Source: Papilionanthe hookeriana x Papilionanthe teres | Lineage: Eukaryota; Streptophyta; Magnoliopsida; Asparagales; Orchidaceae | DNA length: 64,000 nt | NCBI GenBank assembly: GCA_022702705.1 | Contig: CM040432.1 | Span: 41,938,540 to 42,002,539, forward strand | Direction: 5' to 3' | Part shown: positions 1 to 10,708 of the stretch, one piece after another | Layout of the letters: each line of letters opens with the position of its first letter | How positions within the stretch are numbered: the first letter of the stretch is position 1 | The notes under the pieces: model-generated | Databases searched by the model: none | Told to the model about the DNA's origin: nothing | What the model saw: the letters and a program-made list of their open reading frames with translations, nothing else | Program-made: the position numbers and the translations under genes

Positions 1-1560
1 AAAAATCTTACCTACCCATTTGAAGTATGCATATTTAGGTAACTCTTCAACTTTACCAGTTACTATATCACCAGAATTAAATGAATCACAAGAGCAAAAA
101 CTTTTGGACACATTAAAAAAATATAAGAAAACTTTTGGCTGGACTTTAGCAGATATTAAAGGAATTAGTCCTTCAATCTGTATGCACAGAATTATTTTGG
201 ATACCAAACACAAACCAAGAGTTGATCATCAAAGGAGATTAAACCCGATTATGAAAGAGGTAGTCAAGAAAGAAATATTAAAATGGTTAGATAATGGTAT
301 TATATATCCTCTTTCTGACAGTGCTTAGGTAAGCCCAATTCATTGTGTTCCTAAGAAAGGAGGGGTGACTTTGGGTAAGCCCAATTCATTGTGTTCCTAA
401 GAAAGGAGGGGTGACTGTTAAAGCTAATGAAAAAAATGATTTAATACCTATAAGACAAGTTACTGGATGGCACGTATGTATTGACTATAGAAAATTAAAT
501 ACAGCCACCAGGAAAGATCACTTCCCTTTACCATTTCTAGACCAAATGTTGGATAGACTAGCCGGACATAAATATTTTTATTTTTTAGATGCATATACCG
601 GTTATCATCAAATTCATATTGCTCCTGAGGATCAAGAAAAAACTACATTTACCAGTCCTTTTGGAACATTCACTTTTCGAAGAATGTCTTTTTGATTATG
701 TAATGCATCTGCAACATTCCAGAGATGTATGATGTCTATATTTAGCAAATTAATTGATGATGGAATGGAAGTATTTATAGATGATTTCTCTATATTTGGA
801 ACATCATTTGACGTATGCTTGAGTCATCTAGGAAAAGTCTTAGAAGTATGTGAGAAAACTAACTTAGTTCTAAATTAGGACAAATGTCAATTTATGGTTG
901 CAGGAGGAATTGTATTAGGGCATAAAATTTCAGAAAATGGTATGGAAGTAGATCCTGCAACAATTTAAGTTATAGCTAAATTACCACCTCCTACTACAGT
1001 GAGAGGGGTAAGAAGTTTTCTTGGACATGCCAGTTTTGACATACACTAAATAAAAGATTTTTCAAAAATTACTAAACCTCTATGCCAACTTTTAGAAAAG
1101 GATAAAAAATTTAAATTCACAACAAAATGCTTAAATGCTTTTGAATTAATTAAAGATAAATTAATCACAGCACCTATAATAGTTTCCCCTGATTGGGAGA
1201 AACCATTTGAACTTATGTGTGATGCTAGTGATTATGCTATAGGAGCTGTTCTAGGACAAAGATATGATAAAATTTTTAAAGTCATATACTATGCTAAGTA
1301 AAACTCTCAATAATGCTAAAATCAACCGCACGATTACATAAAGAGAATTATTAAGCAATCGTTTATGCTTTTGATAAATTTAGATCTTACCTAATTGGAA
1401 CTAAATGTATTAGTGCATACTCGATCACTTTGCTATTAAATATTTAATGCAAAAGAAGGATACCAAACCAAGATTAATCGGATGGATATTATTGATGCAA
1501 GAATTTGATTTTGAAATCATTAATAAAAAGGAACCGATAATCAAATTGCAGCATCATTTA
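1..1560 (+). pseudogene. pol: E1 pol: reverse transcriptase and RNase H regions, broken
   Basis: RT would copy the element RNA into DNA and RNase H would remove the RNA strand. The segment 20-328 encodes the N-terminal RT region (KYKKTFGWTLADIKGISPS, then QRRLNPIMKEVV). It is followed by a stop and a 43-bp duplication. Positions 411-695 continue with CIDYRKLNTATRKDHFPLPF, DQMLDRLAGH and FLDAYTGYHQI. After another stop the catalytic box reads FIDDF near 775-790, in place of the usual xxDD with Y, V or M. RNase H is visible near 1200-1260 (ELMCDASDYAIGAVL). Several stops and frameshifts (695, about 878, 968, 1050, 1300) make it non-functional. Gene content and order match E2 on the other strand. 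Confidence 0.9.
328..416 (+). repeat. 43-bp tandem duplication inside E1 RT
   Basis: The 43 bases at 328-370 recur at 374-416 after a three-base spacer (TTG). The duplicated piece codes for the RT segment around the PKKGG motif. The period of 46 is not a multiple of three, so the duplication shifts the frame. It looks like a local replication-slippage or repair duplication after insertion. Confidence 0.95.
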
Positions 1561-2944
1561 TCAAGACTTGAATATAATAAATTATCTGACACTGATAATG
1601 AAATTTCAGACCATTTTCCTGACGAACAACTTTATAATATAAATGAATGGAAAATACCATGGTATGCTGATATAGTAAATTATATTGTAAGTGATATTTT
1701 ACCACCCATGCTAACTTTACAACAACAGAAAAAATTCATTCATGATGCTAAAACTTATTTTTGGGATGAGCCAAATTTGTATAAGCAATGTAAGGATTTA
1801 ATAATTAGAAGATGCGTACTTTATGAAGAAACTGAACAAATCATTCAAAAATGTCCCGATTCTGAATTTAGAGGACATTTTGGAACGGATAAAACTGCTT
1901 ACAAAATTTTGCAATATGGATTTTATTAGCCTACTCTTTTTAGAGATGTTTATAGATATATCAAAACTTGCGATAAATGCCAATGACTAGGTAATATATC
2001 TAGAAGAAATAAAATGCCTCTAAATTTTATATTAGAAGTTGAAATTTTTTATGTTTGGGGATTAGATTTTATAGGAATATTTATACCTTAATTTGGAAAC
2101 TCATATATATTAGTTGTTGTTGATTATGTTTCTAAATGGATTGAATCACAAGCCTACCTCGATATGATGCTAAGAGTGTTTCAAATTTTTTAATGAAAAA
2201 TATTTTTACAAGATATGGAATGCCGAGAGTGATTATCACCGACGGAGGATCCCATTTTAGGAACAAATATATTCACAAATTAGTAGAAAAATTCAACATT
2301 ATTCATAAAATTTAAACTGCTTATCATCCACAAACCAGTGGATTAGTTGAAGTTTCTAATCGAGAAATTAAACAAATTTTAGAAAAAACTGTAAATTTTA
2401 ATCGATTAGATTGGTCTACAAGACTAGATACTACATTATGGGCATACATGACTGCTTATAAAACTCCGATTGGAATGACTCCTTACGGACTTATTTATGG
2501 AAAAACTTGTCACTTACCAGTTGAATTAGAGCACAAAGTGTATTGGGCGATTAAAGAATTTAATTATAATTTAAGAGAAGCTGGAGAGAAGAGATTATGA
2601 CGGATGAATGAATTAGAAGAATTAAGAAATGAATCATACAATAACGATAGAATCTATAAAGAGAAAATGAAATTATGGCATGATCAAAAAATTAAAAAAA
2701 AAATTTTGAGCCAGGACAAGAATTTTTGCTCTATAATACAAGATTAAAATTATTTCCTGGAAAATTGAAATGTCGATGGTTAGGACCTTTCACTATAACT
2801 CAAATATTTACCTGCGGAACTATAGAAATTGAAGATCCAAAGACTGAACACAAATTTAAAGTGAATGGACATAGATTAAAACCATATTTTAAAGGAAGAA
2901 GACCATATTTTATAGAGGTTTTAATGTTTAGTCAACCTGATTAA
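1561..2944 (+). pseudogene. pol: E1 pol: integrase, broken
   Basis: Integrase would join element DNA to the chromosome. The HHCC zinc region is at about 1795-1985 (RRCVLYEETEQIIQKCPD, FRGHFG, then TCDKC). The catalytic core follows with a GLDF Asp box near 2055-2075 and a second Asp in ITDGGSHF near 2230-2255. The C-terminal part at 2726-2944 (LFPGKLKCRWLGPFTI, VNGHRLKPY) is the usual chromatin/DNA-binding tail of Athila integrases and ends at a stop at 2942-2944. The core has several frameshifts and stops, so no full protein can be made. Confidence 0.88.
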
Positions 2945-2952
2945 CAACCAGA

Positions 2953-3005
2953 ATAGGTCGGGCTGACGACGTTAAACCAAGCGCTTTATGGGAGGCAACC
3001 CATAG
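2953..3005 (+). other. Conserved noncoding block after the pol stop (E1)
   Basis: Directly after the integrase stop, the sequence includes GACGACGTTAAACCAAGCG and then TGGGAGGCAACCCA, which can fold as a TGGG/CCCA hairpin. E2 carries the same block at the same place on the other strand (11089-11133), while the sequence around it has diverged. I recall this block recurring after pol in plant Athila elements. Its function is unknown to me. An RNA role such as a processing, splice or translation signal for the downstream ORFs is a guess. Confidence 0.75.
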
Positions 3006-3156
3006 TAGTCTTAAATTATAGTTTATTTACTTGGTTTATTGATAATTATAGTATAAATGAATTCTACTACTCATATTTATTTTTAATAATCATGACAATA
3101 TTAAGATTAACAAAAGAAATAAAATTTTTTTGGAACAAAAGCAAAAATGGGCAATT

Positions 3157-3399
3157 TTACCTTAGCCCAATGACGGCGAGATCATTGCCGCCGATGGTGA
3201 GACTGGTACAAGAGTGGTTTTAGGGAGTTATCTTGGCAGTTTCGGGCGATTCTAAGTGTTTTTCTCTATATAATACATCTAGAACTCAAATTTTTCACAT
3301 TCTACTTCCTAGAAATGACTTGAAACTCCTCCAAAACAAGAAATTACGGCATCCAATCCACTTGAAATCACGAAATTCCAAGTGATCAATAGGAGAAAG
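3157..3399 (+). promoter_or_regulatory. Promoter-like module before E1 extra ORF 1
   Basis: GC-rich repeats of the form GACGGCGAGAT / CCGCCGATGGTGAGA lie at 3171-3203. A TATA-like box (TATATAAT) follows at 3267-3274, about 130 bases before the start of the extra ORF copy. The same repeats and a TATA box (TATAAATA, 8318-8325) occur in the U3 part of the E1 LTR. I infer that this is an internal copy of a promoter module; transcription is not shown. The rest of the stretch up to 3399 has no gene that I can see. Confidence 0.5.
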
Positions 3400-4413
3400 T
3401 TCGTCAGTTATGAAGCGCAGCGGATATTCAACAAGGTTATGATGAAAAAGTGATTGATTAAAGAAAGAGGATTCATTAATAGAGGAGCGGAGAATTCGAT
3501 AATATCTATTGAAGAGATAATTATTCTATGACGTTGGGAGGTATTATCCTATACAACTTCTACGGTAGTAATCCCTGTAGTCAAAGAATTCTATTCCAAT
3601 CTTCATGGAATCAACAACGGGAGTGTATTTGTATGAGGCAGATGGGTAACTTTCACTCCTTTAAGAATTAATGTGTTGTATTCAATTGAGAATACACCTG
3701 TTTGCCACTATTCAAATTTTGTCCCTACAAGATACAATATGAATGAGATTTACCGATATTTGACTGATGAACCAAAAGATTGGAAAATGCAAGAAGACGG
3801 GTACGTTAGTTATTCTGCATCACTTCTTAACCCCGTCTCTAAGCACTGGCACTTCTTTATTTCCTCAAAATTATTACCCACTATGAGGGTAAATAAAGTC
3901 TCTAAGGAATGTGTGATTTTGAATTATTGTATTCAAACTGGATTACCCATCGACGTTGGAACTATTATTGTGAAGTCTGCCTTAGGCCTAATTATACATG
4001 GATCTATTCACGGGCTCGGACATCCTTCAACAATTTTTGCATTATATAGTCAGTACCAAGTTTCTTACGAAGCTTGGGAAAAGGTACTATTGCCTTGGAA
4101 ACCATTAGATCTTATTCATATGTTTCCTACTTTGGATAACGATAATGAGACAACCATTATTACTGATCAAGAATCTCAAAACAATCCTTCAATCAGGCCC
4201 TTGATTGATAGAACTAACATGATCTTTCGGAAACTTAAAGGATTGGAGAATGAAATACAAAATGTGATGACTTCCATTGACAATATCTCTGATTTATTTG
4301 ATCACATTGACTGGAGATTGAAAGAGCACTTTGATCATTCAACACTTCTGGAGGCTAGTTTTATACGACTTTTTAGAAGGAAGGGATGGATTGAAGAAGA
4401 TTCTACCGAATAA
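3400..4413 (+). pseudogene. E1 extra ORF, copy 1 (putative plant transposon protein domain)
   Basis: This ORF belongs to the family usually annotated in plants as 'putative plant transposon protein domain', found after pol in Athila elements and sometimes called env-like. An intact stretch of 246 codons runs 3673-4413. The N-terminal third (3400-3672, beginning FVSYEAQR, with VVKEFYSNLHG) is broken by stops. Shared landmarks with copy 2 include the SKHWHFFISS type block, the PIDVGTII block and GLGHPSTIFAL. The C-terminus (about residues 165-230 of the intact part) is helical and probably coiled coil. I see no signal peptide or membrane span, so an envelope role is not supported. Function unknown. 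Confidence 0.72.
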
Positions 4414-5372
4414 TTCCCTTTCAGGCCTTTCTATAATTTGTTCGTGCATTTATGTTCTATTGGAAATATCAGAGAAGAATTAAGTTCAGATCTTGATGAG
4501 TAGAAGATATTCATTCGTACTTATTTGCGTGTGATTGCTTGAATTTAGTTTTTATTTGCACTTTTTATAGTTAATCTCAGTCTAGATATGATTAGGTGTT
4601 ATTTATTTATTCTTAGTGTTTTGTGTATTGTAGTGTGGATTGCAACGCTGAATTGTGTGTGTGTTAATATTTTTCAAAGAAATTTGTTAGTAATGTAAAA
4701 TATGTAATTTGTAATCACCTGGATTTCATATATATAAAGTTGTAAGGCTTGTGTTGTGTAAATTTATGTGTTAAAATAGTATATAATCATGATAAAGTAT
4801 ATTTTAAAGTGACCGGACATAAAACAAGGCTTAAAATGAACTGAGAGAATTATAAATCTTAAAAATTTAAAAATTCAAAAACCTCGCTCACAACGAGATC
4901 GATCCCGCTGACGTTGAGATTTTCCAGTAACTTTAGGCCTATTTGATTCATTAGCTTGCCGATGGCAAGAAATTTCTCGCCGACAGAGAGATTCCGTAAA
5001 ACACTATATTTTGACCTGTCAACCGTCACTATTCATCATCCCCTTCCTCAAAACTTTGAAAAACCGACCTAGGGCTTGATAGATCACGGATTTGGAGCAG
5101 TTTCAACACATTTTGACACCGGATTTTGTCTTCCCTTTGTAAGAGCTTCCCTCTTATGCAAAAATTTTTTATTTTCACCATGAATTTCTCTCACATTAAG
5201 AAATTTTGGAAAATTTGAAAATGTGGAGAAAAGATTTGGGAGAAATTCATGGAACTTGATTTAGAGTGATTTTAGTCATCTTTGGAAGCCATTTTAGTAA
5301 TATTTTGGAGATTAGTTAAGATTTTTGTAAATTTGATAGATCAAAAAAAAGGCTCCGCGACAAAAGAGGTGA
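4414..5372 (+). promoter_or_regulatory. Spacer and second promoter-like module before E1 extra ORF 2
   Basis: No gene is visible here. After an AT-rich tail (4414-4860), GC-rich repeats return at 4883-4995 (CAACGAGATCGATCCCGCTGACG, then CTTGCCGATGGCAAG and CTCGCCGACAGAGAGAT). They are variants of the repeats at 3171-3203 and in the LTR at 8041-8240. CTTGCCGATGGCAAG is itself an inverted repeat. Extra ORF copy 2 begins about 380 bases further on. The equivalent stretch of E2 (9531-9945) also has palindromic repeats before its second ORF copy, which supports a repeated module. I saw no clear TATA box in this copy. Confidence 0.45.
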
Positions 5373-6515
5373 ATGGATTATGACGAGACACGATTTGTAA
5401 GTGCTCGAGCGCAGTCAAGATACTTTCACAATATCCAAGTAAGGAAGTGCATTCAAGATCGAGAATTTAAGAATCCAGAAGGAGAAGTGACACAAATTAT
5501 AAAAGAAATGAGGTGGGAAAATTTCTGTTACACCACAAATAGAGCTGTAGTGGAAGTAGTGAAGGAATTTTATGCCAACTTAACTGAAATAGAAGATGCA
5601 CCAATAAAGGTTAAAGGATTTTTAGTCGATTTCAATGCTGCAAGAATCAATTTTTTCTATGAATTACGTGACTTATACACCAGCGATTATGATACGTTTG
5701 GAACATTGGAAGGACCGCTGGAAGAAGTAACCAACTTTCTCACTAGTGGGAAAGGAGTTTGGAAAATCGAGCAGTGTGAACGGGTAAACTTCCCTCTTTC
5801 TATGTTGAATGCAATATCTAAAGATTGGAACTATTTTATTTGTTCTACCTTCTTACACATCTATCACCATAGTGAAGTAACAATAGATAGGGCAGTTCTG
5901 AATTTCTATATTCATAACCAAAGAAGTATTAATGTGGGAAGTCTTATTTACAAGAATGTATTAGCCACTGCAAGAAGTGAGAGTTGAGGAGGACTAGGGC
6001 ATCCTGGTCTAATTTATGCACTCTGCCAATTATCTGGTGTAGAGGCAAGAGATGATGAAGAATGGGTGGAGCCTATGAAACCCATTACCCAGGGTAATAT
6101 AAAGACTTATGAATCCCACGAAGGATGGAGATCTGGAACTAGGAGTTACATACCTTCTACTAGTAGGGATATTCCCTACACCAGTTATGATCCTCCTACT
6201 TATATTTCTCCTACCCTTCATGATTTGATAAATAAAATGACCCTGCAATGGAAGAGTTTTGAAAAGATTGAGGAAAAATTGGAGCATATTGATCAGAGAA
6301 TTGGAGGATTAGAGTGAAGGCATGATTATGACAGTGAGTATCTCCAGAGACATTCAGAGTTTGAGATAGCTTATTATGATGCTGAGAATCGTTACAGGAG
6401 AGGAGAGCCTGATGTTATATTTCCTAAGTGCCCTCGTTATACTCATTACCAACCTACTCCACCTGTAGAACGAGGAGATGAAGATATTACTTGGGATTTT
6501 AACATTGATGATTAG
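5373..6515 (+). pseudogene. E1 extra ORF, copy 2, with two in-frame TGA stops
   Basis: Same family as copy 1. From the ATG at 5373 one frame runs to a TAG at 6513-6515, interrupted only by TGA at 5985 and 6315, so the coding frame is almost complete (about 380 codons). Blocks: FVSARAQSRYF near the start, VVKEFYANLTE about residue 65, SKDWNYFICSTFL about residue 150, VNVGSL-like INVGSLIY about residue 190, then GLGHPGLIYALC right after the first stop. The C-terminal helix-rich part has EKIEEKLEHIDQRI. Both stops are TGA, which single G-to-A changes of TGG could produce. Having two divergent copies in one element suggests an old internal duplication, because E2 also shows two. Confidence 0.72.
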
Positions 6516-7416
6516 ATTATCTGATTAGATATTTATGATATGTGATTGTTTGTTTTCTTAGATTCCGTATTAATGTTTAGTTTATGAACTTGATTGTGAT
6601 GTGGTGTAGACCTTTTTAAATATTTTTGTTAAAGTTATATAGTTTGTAAATTTTGATATTTCGAACTGTTATTGTAACCTTAATTTGAAATAGTCAATTG
6701 TGTGTGTTTAGCATTAGACTGAATATAAGTTTGTGATAGTGTTTTGTACTTATTTTGAAACTTCTTTACCCAGCAATTTCTTTGATATTATATATGTGTA
6801 GAAAGTTATTAATAGTACAGCTAATTAAGTGAAGAATAGAACTTGCAGAACTTCAAAAAGAAGAAATACCTAAAGCACGAAGGTATGATTTAAATTTATA
6901 GTTTATTTTCTTTTCATCCCATATTGATAGATAGAAAATTTTATGTTTGGGGGAGGGAAAAATACAAATTTAATTATTAAATTTTTCTCAAATTATATTT
7001 TCAAAAAAAATTATTATAGAATGATTCTCTGTAGTAATTTTAATTAAGTAAACTAGAATTAATTTATTTAATTTTTATATAAAGTTAAAGAGAAATACTT
7101 TTAATGATTAACTAATTTTGTAGATTAAGAATATTTAGTATAAGAGAATAAGAATATAGTTAACTATTTAAAGTAAGGAAAACTATATTTTCAAATATAA
7201 AATTCTTGGTTATTTAGTTGAGAAAGAAAAGATTGAAACTTAATGAAGTAAAAACTTTGAAATACATATAAGAGAAGTAAATGTTTCCAGTTTCAAATTT
7301 AGGAAGAGGAAAATGAAGTTCAAAATTAATAACAGGCTAACCAAAAATAATGATCCTCACTTGAAAAAGAAAAGAAAAAGGGGATTGAAAATTAGTCCAA
7401 AAAAAAGACAAAAAAA

Positions 7417-7455
<39 letters not shown>

Positions 7456-7847
7456 TGAGGAGAAGCTTGAGGAAATGCCTTATCAAAAATTGGCTTCATT
7501 TGAATCAACGTAAAGGGTAAACTTCAGTTACATTTCTGAACTTATATATATGGATTATTATTTTACTAAGTAGAGCTTTCATGAAATTCCTATCATCTAA
7601 ATATCTTAAGTAATTTAATATTGAAAAATATAGTCATTCCTGAAATAAATAGGAAACTAGAAATCTTAAACTTAATGACTAAATAAGCTTATATTAACAA
7701 ACTTGATTTACTTATTTAAAAATATTTCTAGAAAACTTTACTATAATATTTATTTGAATCAAATTCATAGTAATTCTGAATTAAAACTTTACTACAAATA
7801 ATCATTACTTTTATATAGTATCTAGATTACTTGAGGACAAGTAATAG
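6516..7847 (+). other. E1 AT-rich 3' untranslated stretch
   Basis: This 1.3-kb stretch between the last extra ORF and the polypurine tract has no coding signal that I recognise. It is AT-rich with short purine runs, for example the tract at 6945-6960 (TTGGGGGAGGGAAAAA type), which resembles a second polypurine tract. It includes the AT dinucleotide run listed separately. Confidence 0.6.
7419..7453. repeat. (AT)n microsatellite
   Basis: An uninterrupted alternating AT run of about 35 bases in the E1 3' untranslated stretch. A shorter similar run lies in the leader of E2 near 16478-16500. Confidence 0.95.
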
Positions 7848-7864
7848 TTAAGTTTGGGGGATTT
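7848..7864 (+). other. E1 polypurine tract
   Basis: TTAAGTTTGGGGGATTT sits directly before the TG that opens the 3' LTR at 7865. AAGTTTGGGGG before the LTR is the usual primer site for plus-strand DNA synthesis in Athila elements. Confidence 0.8.
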
Positions 7865-9229
7865 TGACCACAAGAAAATATATTGAGAAATTCATACCAA
7901 TTTCATATGAAATTACACTTTAAAAAAAGGTATTTTCTGTGTTTTCGTGTAGGAATGAAGATTTATAGGAGCTGAAAGCAAAAAGAGCAAAAAGGCGCGA
8001 ATCTGGAGTAAAAAGGACTAAAAATGATGAAAATTGAACTATCCCATCGACGGCGAGATTTAAGCCGCCGACGACGAGATTTTCCCAAAAGTTTTTAATA
8101 TATTATAATAGAGCCCGCCGATGGAGAGATCAAGCCTGTCGATGGCGAGATCGAGCCCGCCGACAACGAGCCTGAACAGTTAGCCTTGCTTCTAGAAGCC
8201 CTGCCGACGGCGAGATCGAGCCCGCTGATGGTGAGACAGTTGATTCAAGCCTAATACGATGAATCTGGACGCGTTTTGAAGAGGTGCTTAAGCAACCTTT
8301 GGAAATTTGACTCCCTCTATAAATATAGACGATTTTATGTATTAGTGTGTGTGTTAGTTAGTGTAAAATTAGTGTTTCCTTTTGTAGTAAGAGTTAGTGT
8401 TTAGTGTCTTGGTGAGTTCTAAGTGTGTTGTACAAGAAGGAAGAGTCAAAAGAACTTGAGGAATCTGCTTGGGGAGTAGAATTGAGATAAGTATATTTGT
8501 TTATTATTTTATAACTTTAAATTAAATCCAAAATCTGTGTTATTATTCCCATGTGTTCTGAGTAGTCTTCTTTGTATTTCTCCTTGTTGTTGAGATTTTG
8601 TGAAATGAAGAATTAAAATAAGTTGTGCCTAATAATATTAAATAGAGATTGTGATGATCTTTTACTTAAATTGTAATTTATTTTCAATTTGGCCAATTGA
8701 ATTGTTAACATATGTTGAATTATCAACTATAGTAAAGATTACATCCAAGATTTAGGGAATTCAAAAGCCTTGGAAGGAGGGTGCAAATAAACAGGGAAAT
8801 AATAATTATCGGGTGAAGAATTGAATATTTTAGTGTGACAATAAAATCTTCAATTCAGTCCTATTGTTTGGGAGCTGAAGTGTAGATGTTAGCCCTCAGG
8901 CGAGGCGAACATGGGAGCAAAGAATAGAAATGCTCCTATTTGGCACAATATAATTCTAAACTCATTTATTATTCACCTAATCCTCTTAACAAGGAGAAAG
9001 ATACTTTTCTAAATTGACTTATATAATCTATCTTTTAAGTATTAGTTTTAAGTTTAAGCGTTGTTCAATTTTCGTATATTATACTAAAATAGATTAGTAA
9101 TCTGCTTTTACTAAAAATTAGTATTTAAATCTCTAACTTCCTTGTGGGATCGATATCTAGGACTCCAATAGAGCCCTTTATTACTTGAGCGATACGTATA
9201 CTTTCGTTGATTAAAGGGGAGGGAGTACA
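7865..9229 (+). repeat. E1 3' LTR
   Basis: It starts with TGACCACAAG after the polypurine tract. It holds GC-rich repeats (8041-8240), a TATA box (8318-8325) and downstream a leader-like stretch. Near the 3' end (about 9140-9205), the stretch with 'gatcgata', 'tagagccct' and 'attacttga' matches the last part of the E2 LTR. The end at a CA near 9229 is my best guess. Length about 1.37 kb against 1.86 kb for the E2 LTR. Confidence 0.75.
8041..8325 (+). promoter_or_regulatory. E1 LTR promoter: GC-rich repeats and TATA box
   Basis: At least six imperfect copies of CGCCGACGGCGAGATCGAG-type repeats lie between 8041 and 8240. The core CGCCGACGGCG is an interrupted palindrome. TATAAATA at 8318-8325 is preceded by CCCTC and is a good core promoter candidate. 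The repeats could be an enhancer or silencing target; this is inferred. Confidence 0.6.
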
Positions 9230-9262
9230 ATTGCTATTTTACTTTGAAAAAACTTTACTAAG

Positions 9263-9530
9263 CTAAACAATTATATACATCCTTCTAATTATTACCCTAC
9301 TCTCCCCCGAGGCTGAGTTCTTATATTTGCAGCTGGAGTTCAACATGCAATCCATATATTTCAACGCCATCAGCAGGCCGTAAAAAATGTTGATACATTC
9401 GGAAGTGAATCCTACTCCAACTCCTCTGACGAAAATCTCATATTTTTCAGCATCCATGAAATTAGCATAAAATTCTCTAACCACAGGGATAACAACAACA
9501 ACAGTAAAATAGCAGAATCATTGCTAGTTG
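9263..9530 (-). pseudogene. E2 extra ORF, copy 2, N-terminal fragment
   Basis: On the - strand the frame from 9484 reads VREFYANFMDAEKYEIFVRG followed by CINIFYGL. This matches VVKEFYANLTE and INFFYEL of the E1 copy 2 ORF. Upstream, 9485-9530 keeps the valine-rich stretch VVVVIPVV. The match stops near 9260, where the E1 LTR begins, so the rest of the gene should be found left of E1 if E1 is an insertion. Confidence 0.7.
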
Positions 9531-9945
9531 AGTGCAACGATCATTTCCTCAATTCTTCCTCCCGGATCACAGATAATATACTAATTTAAGAATCATAAAC
9601 TTGAAAGAGGTTAAAAATCCATGGCTTTAACTTTAAAAATTCAAAAATTTTCTCAAAATTTTTGTTTTCCTAAATGTGAGCAAAATCCATGGTGAAAATC
9701 GAAAATAATTGGTTTAGAATGTAGATCTGACCTTGGAATGAAGAAATCAATTGATTTCAAGCTCAAAAACTTGAAAATTCGGCCTCAAATGGGATCTCTA
9801 GGGTCTATTTTCGTGAAAACTAGAGGAAAGAGAAGCTTAGGTGTCAAAAATGGCGTGGGGGTGTTTAACAAGATGAAGTTTCGGGTTCAGGCCGTACCGG
9901 CACCTAGGCGCCGAATTCTGGCGCCTAGGCGCCAGACTCGGCTTT
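9531..9945 (-). promoter_or_regulatory. E2 module before extra ORF 2, with GGCGCCTAGGCGCC palindromes
   Basis: Positions 9901-9936 hold two imperfect copies of the perfect palindrome GGCGCCTAGGCGCC. The same palindromes occur before extra ORF 1 (10855-10945) and in the LTR (18241-18302). On the - strand the region then runs about 370 bases to the ORF fragment. It matches the E1 stretch 4990-5370 in layout and in parts such as the 'tttcaccatg.att' region. No gene is visible in it. Confidence 0.5.
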
Positions 9946-10342
9946 CCAAAATTTCAATTTAAATTTTATATTTTTCATAAAATCTTGTCAAATTCGACCC
10001 CTAATTACTCTTATAAGAGTATTAATCCAATCTATATCCTCCAATCATTTCCACAATCAATTTAAAATGATAACTAAGATCCACATTTCAAACATGAGAT
10101 TTAACTAAACTCTTCAACTTTAATTCGTAATTTCCATTTGAAACTTAATAAATTCTAGAATAATACTATATCGTGGTTCATCATTCTATAAATAACACAA
10201 ACAACACAAACTCAAAGCAAATTCAAAATCCAACAACACACATTGAAAAATAAAGCAAACACACACAAATTAGATAATCAACATACTAGAACTTGACTCA
10301 ATCACACCTAGAACACATAAAAGTTCTATTCAACATCGATCT
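9946..10342 (-). other. E2 AT-rich spacer between extra ORF copies
   Basis: Nothing recognisable. AT-rich, corresponding to the E1 spacer 4414-4860 by position. Confidence 0.5.
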
Positions 10343-10708
10343 TCAATTACCATCTCTTTCACAATGAAGTTCGCTAGGACTAAATGGATAGAAACCCAAC
10401 GCCCTTGGATATTCCAAAGCTGCCTTTTCATCGATCCGCTTGTTCTTCTCGTACATTGCTACTTGAGCGTCTTGATAGGCCGCCATATGATCAAATTGAA
10501 GTTTTGATTGCCATTCCACATGGCCAATTTGATGATACATTTCGTGTAAGCGATTTTTAATACTTTGAAGTTTTGCTTCAATATTTTCCAGACGACTAAA
10601 CAATTTCTCCATGCTAACAGCAATAAAACCATTGAGATAAGGTTGAGGATTTTTGGGAGATTTGTCTCTTAACTCTTTTCCATGTTTTCCTCTATCCATT
10701 GCTTCCAA
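10343..10708 (-). pseudogene. E2 extra ORF, copy 1, C-terminal part
   Basis: A 121-codon open frame on the - strand. Residues about 32-75 (MEKLFSRLENIEAKLQSI, then HQIGHVEWQ) resemble the helix-rich C-terminal part of the E1 ORFs (WKSFEKIEEKLEHIDQRI). A coiled coil is likely. The N-terminal and middle blocks (FYANL, GLGHP) are missing, so relative to E1 this copy has lost most of the gene; its own ATG may simply be internal. Function unknown. Confidence 0.6.

Larger units (their letters stand above)
1..9229 (+). mobile_element. E1: Athila-like Ty3/Gypsy retrotransposon, 5' end outside window
   Basis: The order is RT, RNase H, integrase, two copies of an extra ORF, polypurine tract and 3' LTR, which is the Athila layout. 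The 5' LTR, gag and protease lie before the window. Many in-frame stops show that the element is dead. The 3' LTR resembles the 5' LTR of E2 in layout and in stretches such as the 'gatcgata...actcc...tagagccct' region near its 3' end. The right edge is uncertain, between about 9229 and 9262, because no partner LTR is visible for comparison. E1 appears to sit inside the second extra ORF of E2. Confidence 0.85.

Noticed and set aside
3673..4413. Calling the Athila extra ORF an envelope glycoprotein
   Set aside because: No signal peptide, transmembrane segment or cysteine pattern is visible; the ORF fits the plant transposon-protein domain family better.
7313..7513. Lysine-rich open frame around the AT microsatellite
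   Set aside because: Composition is driven by A-rich and AT-repeat sequence, with no homology to E2 at the same place.
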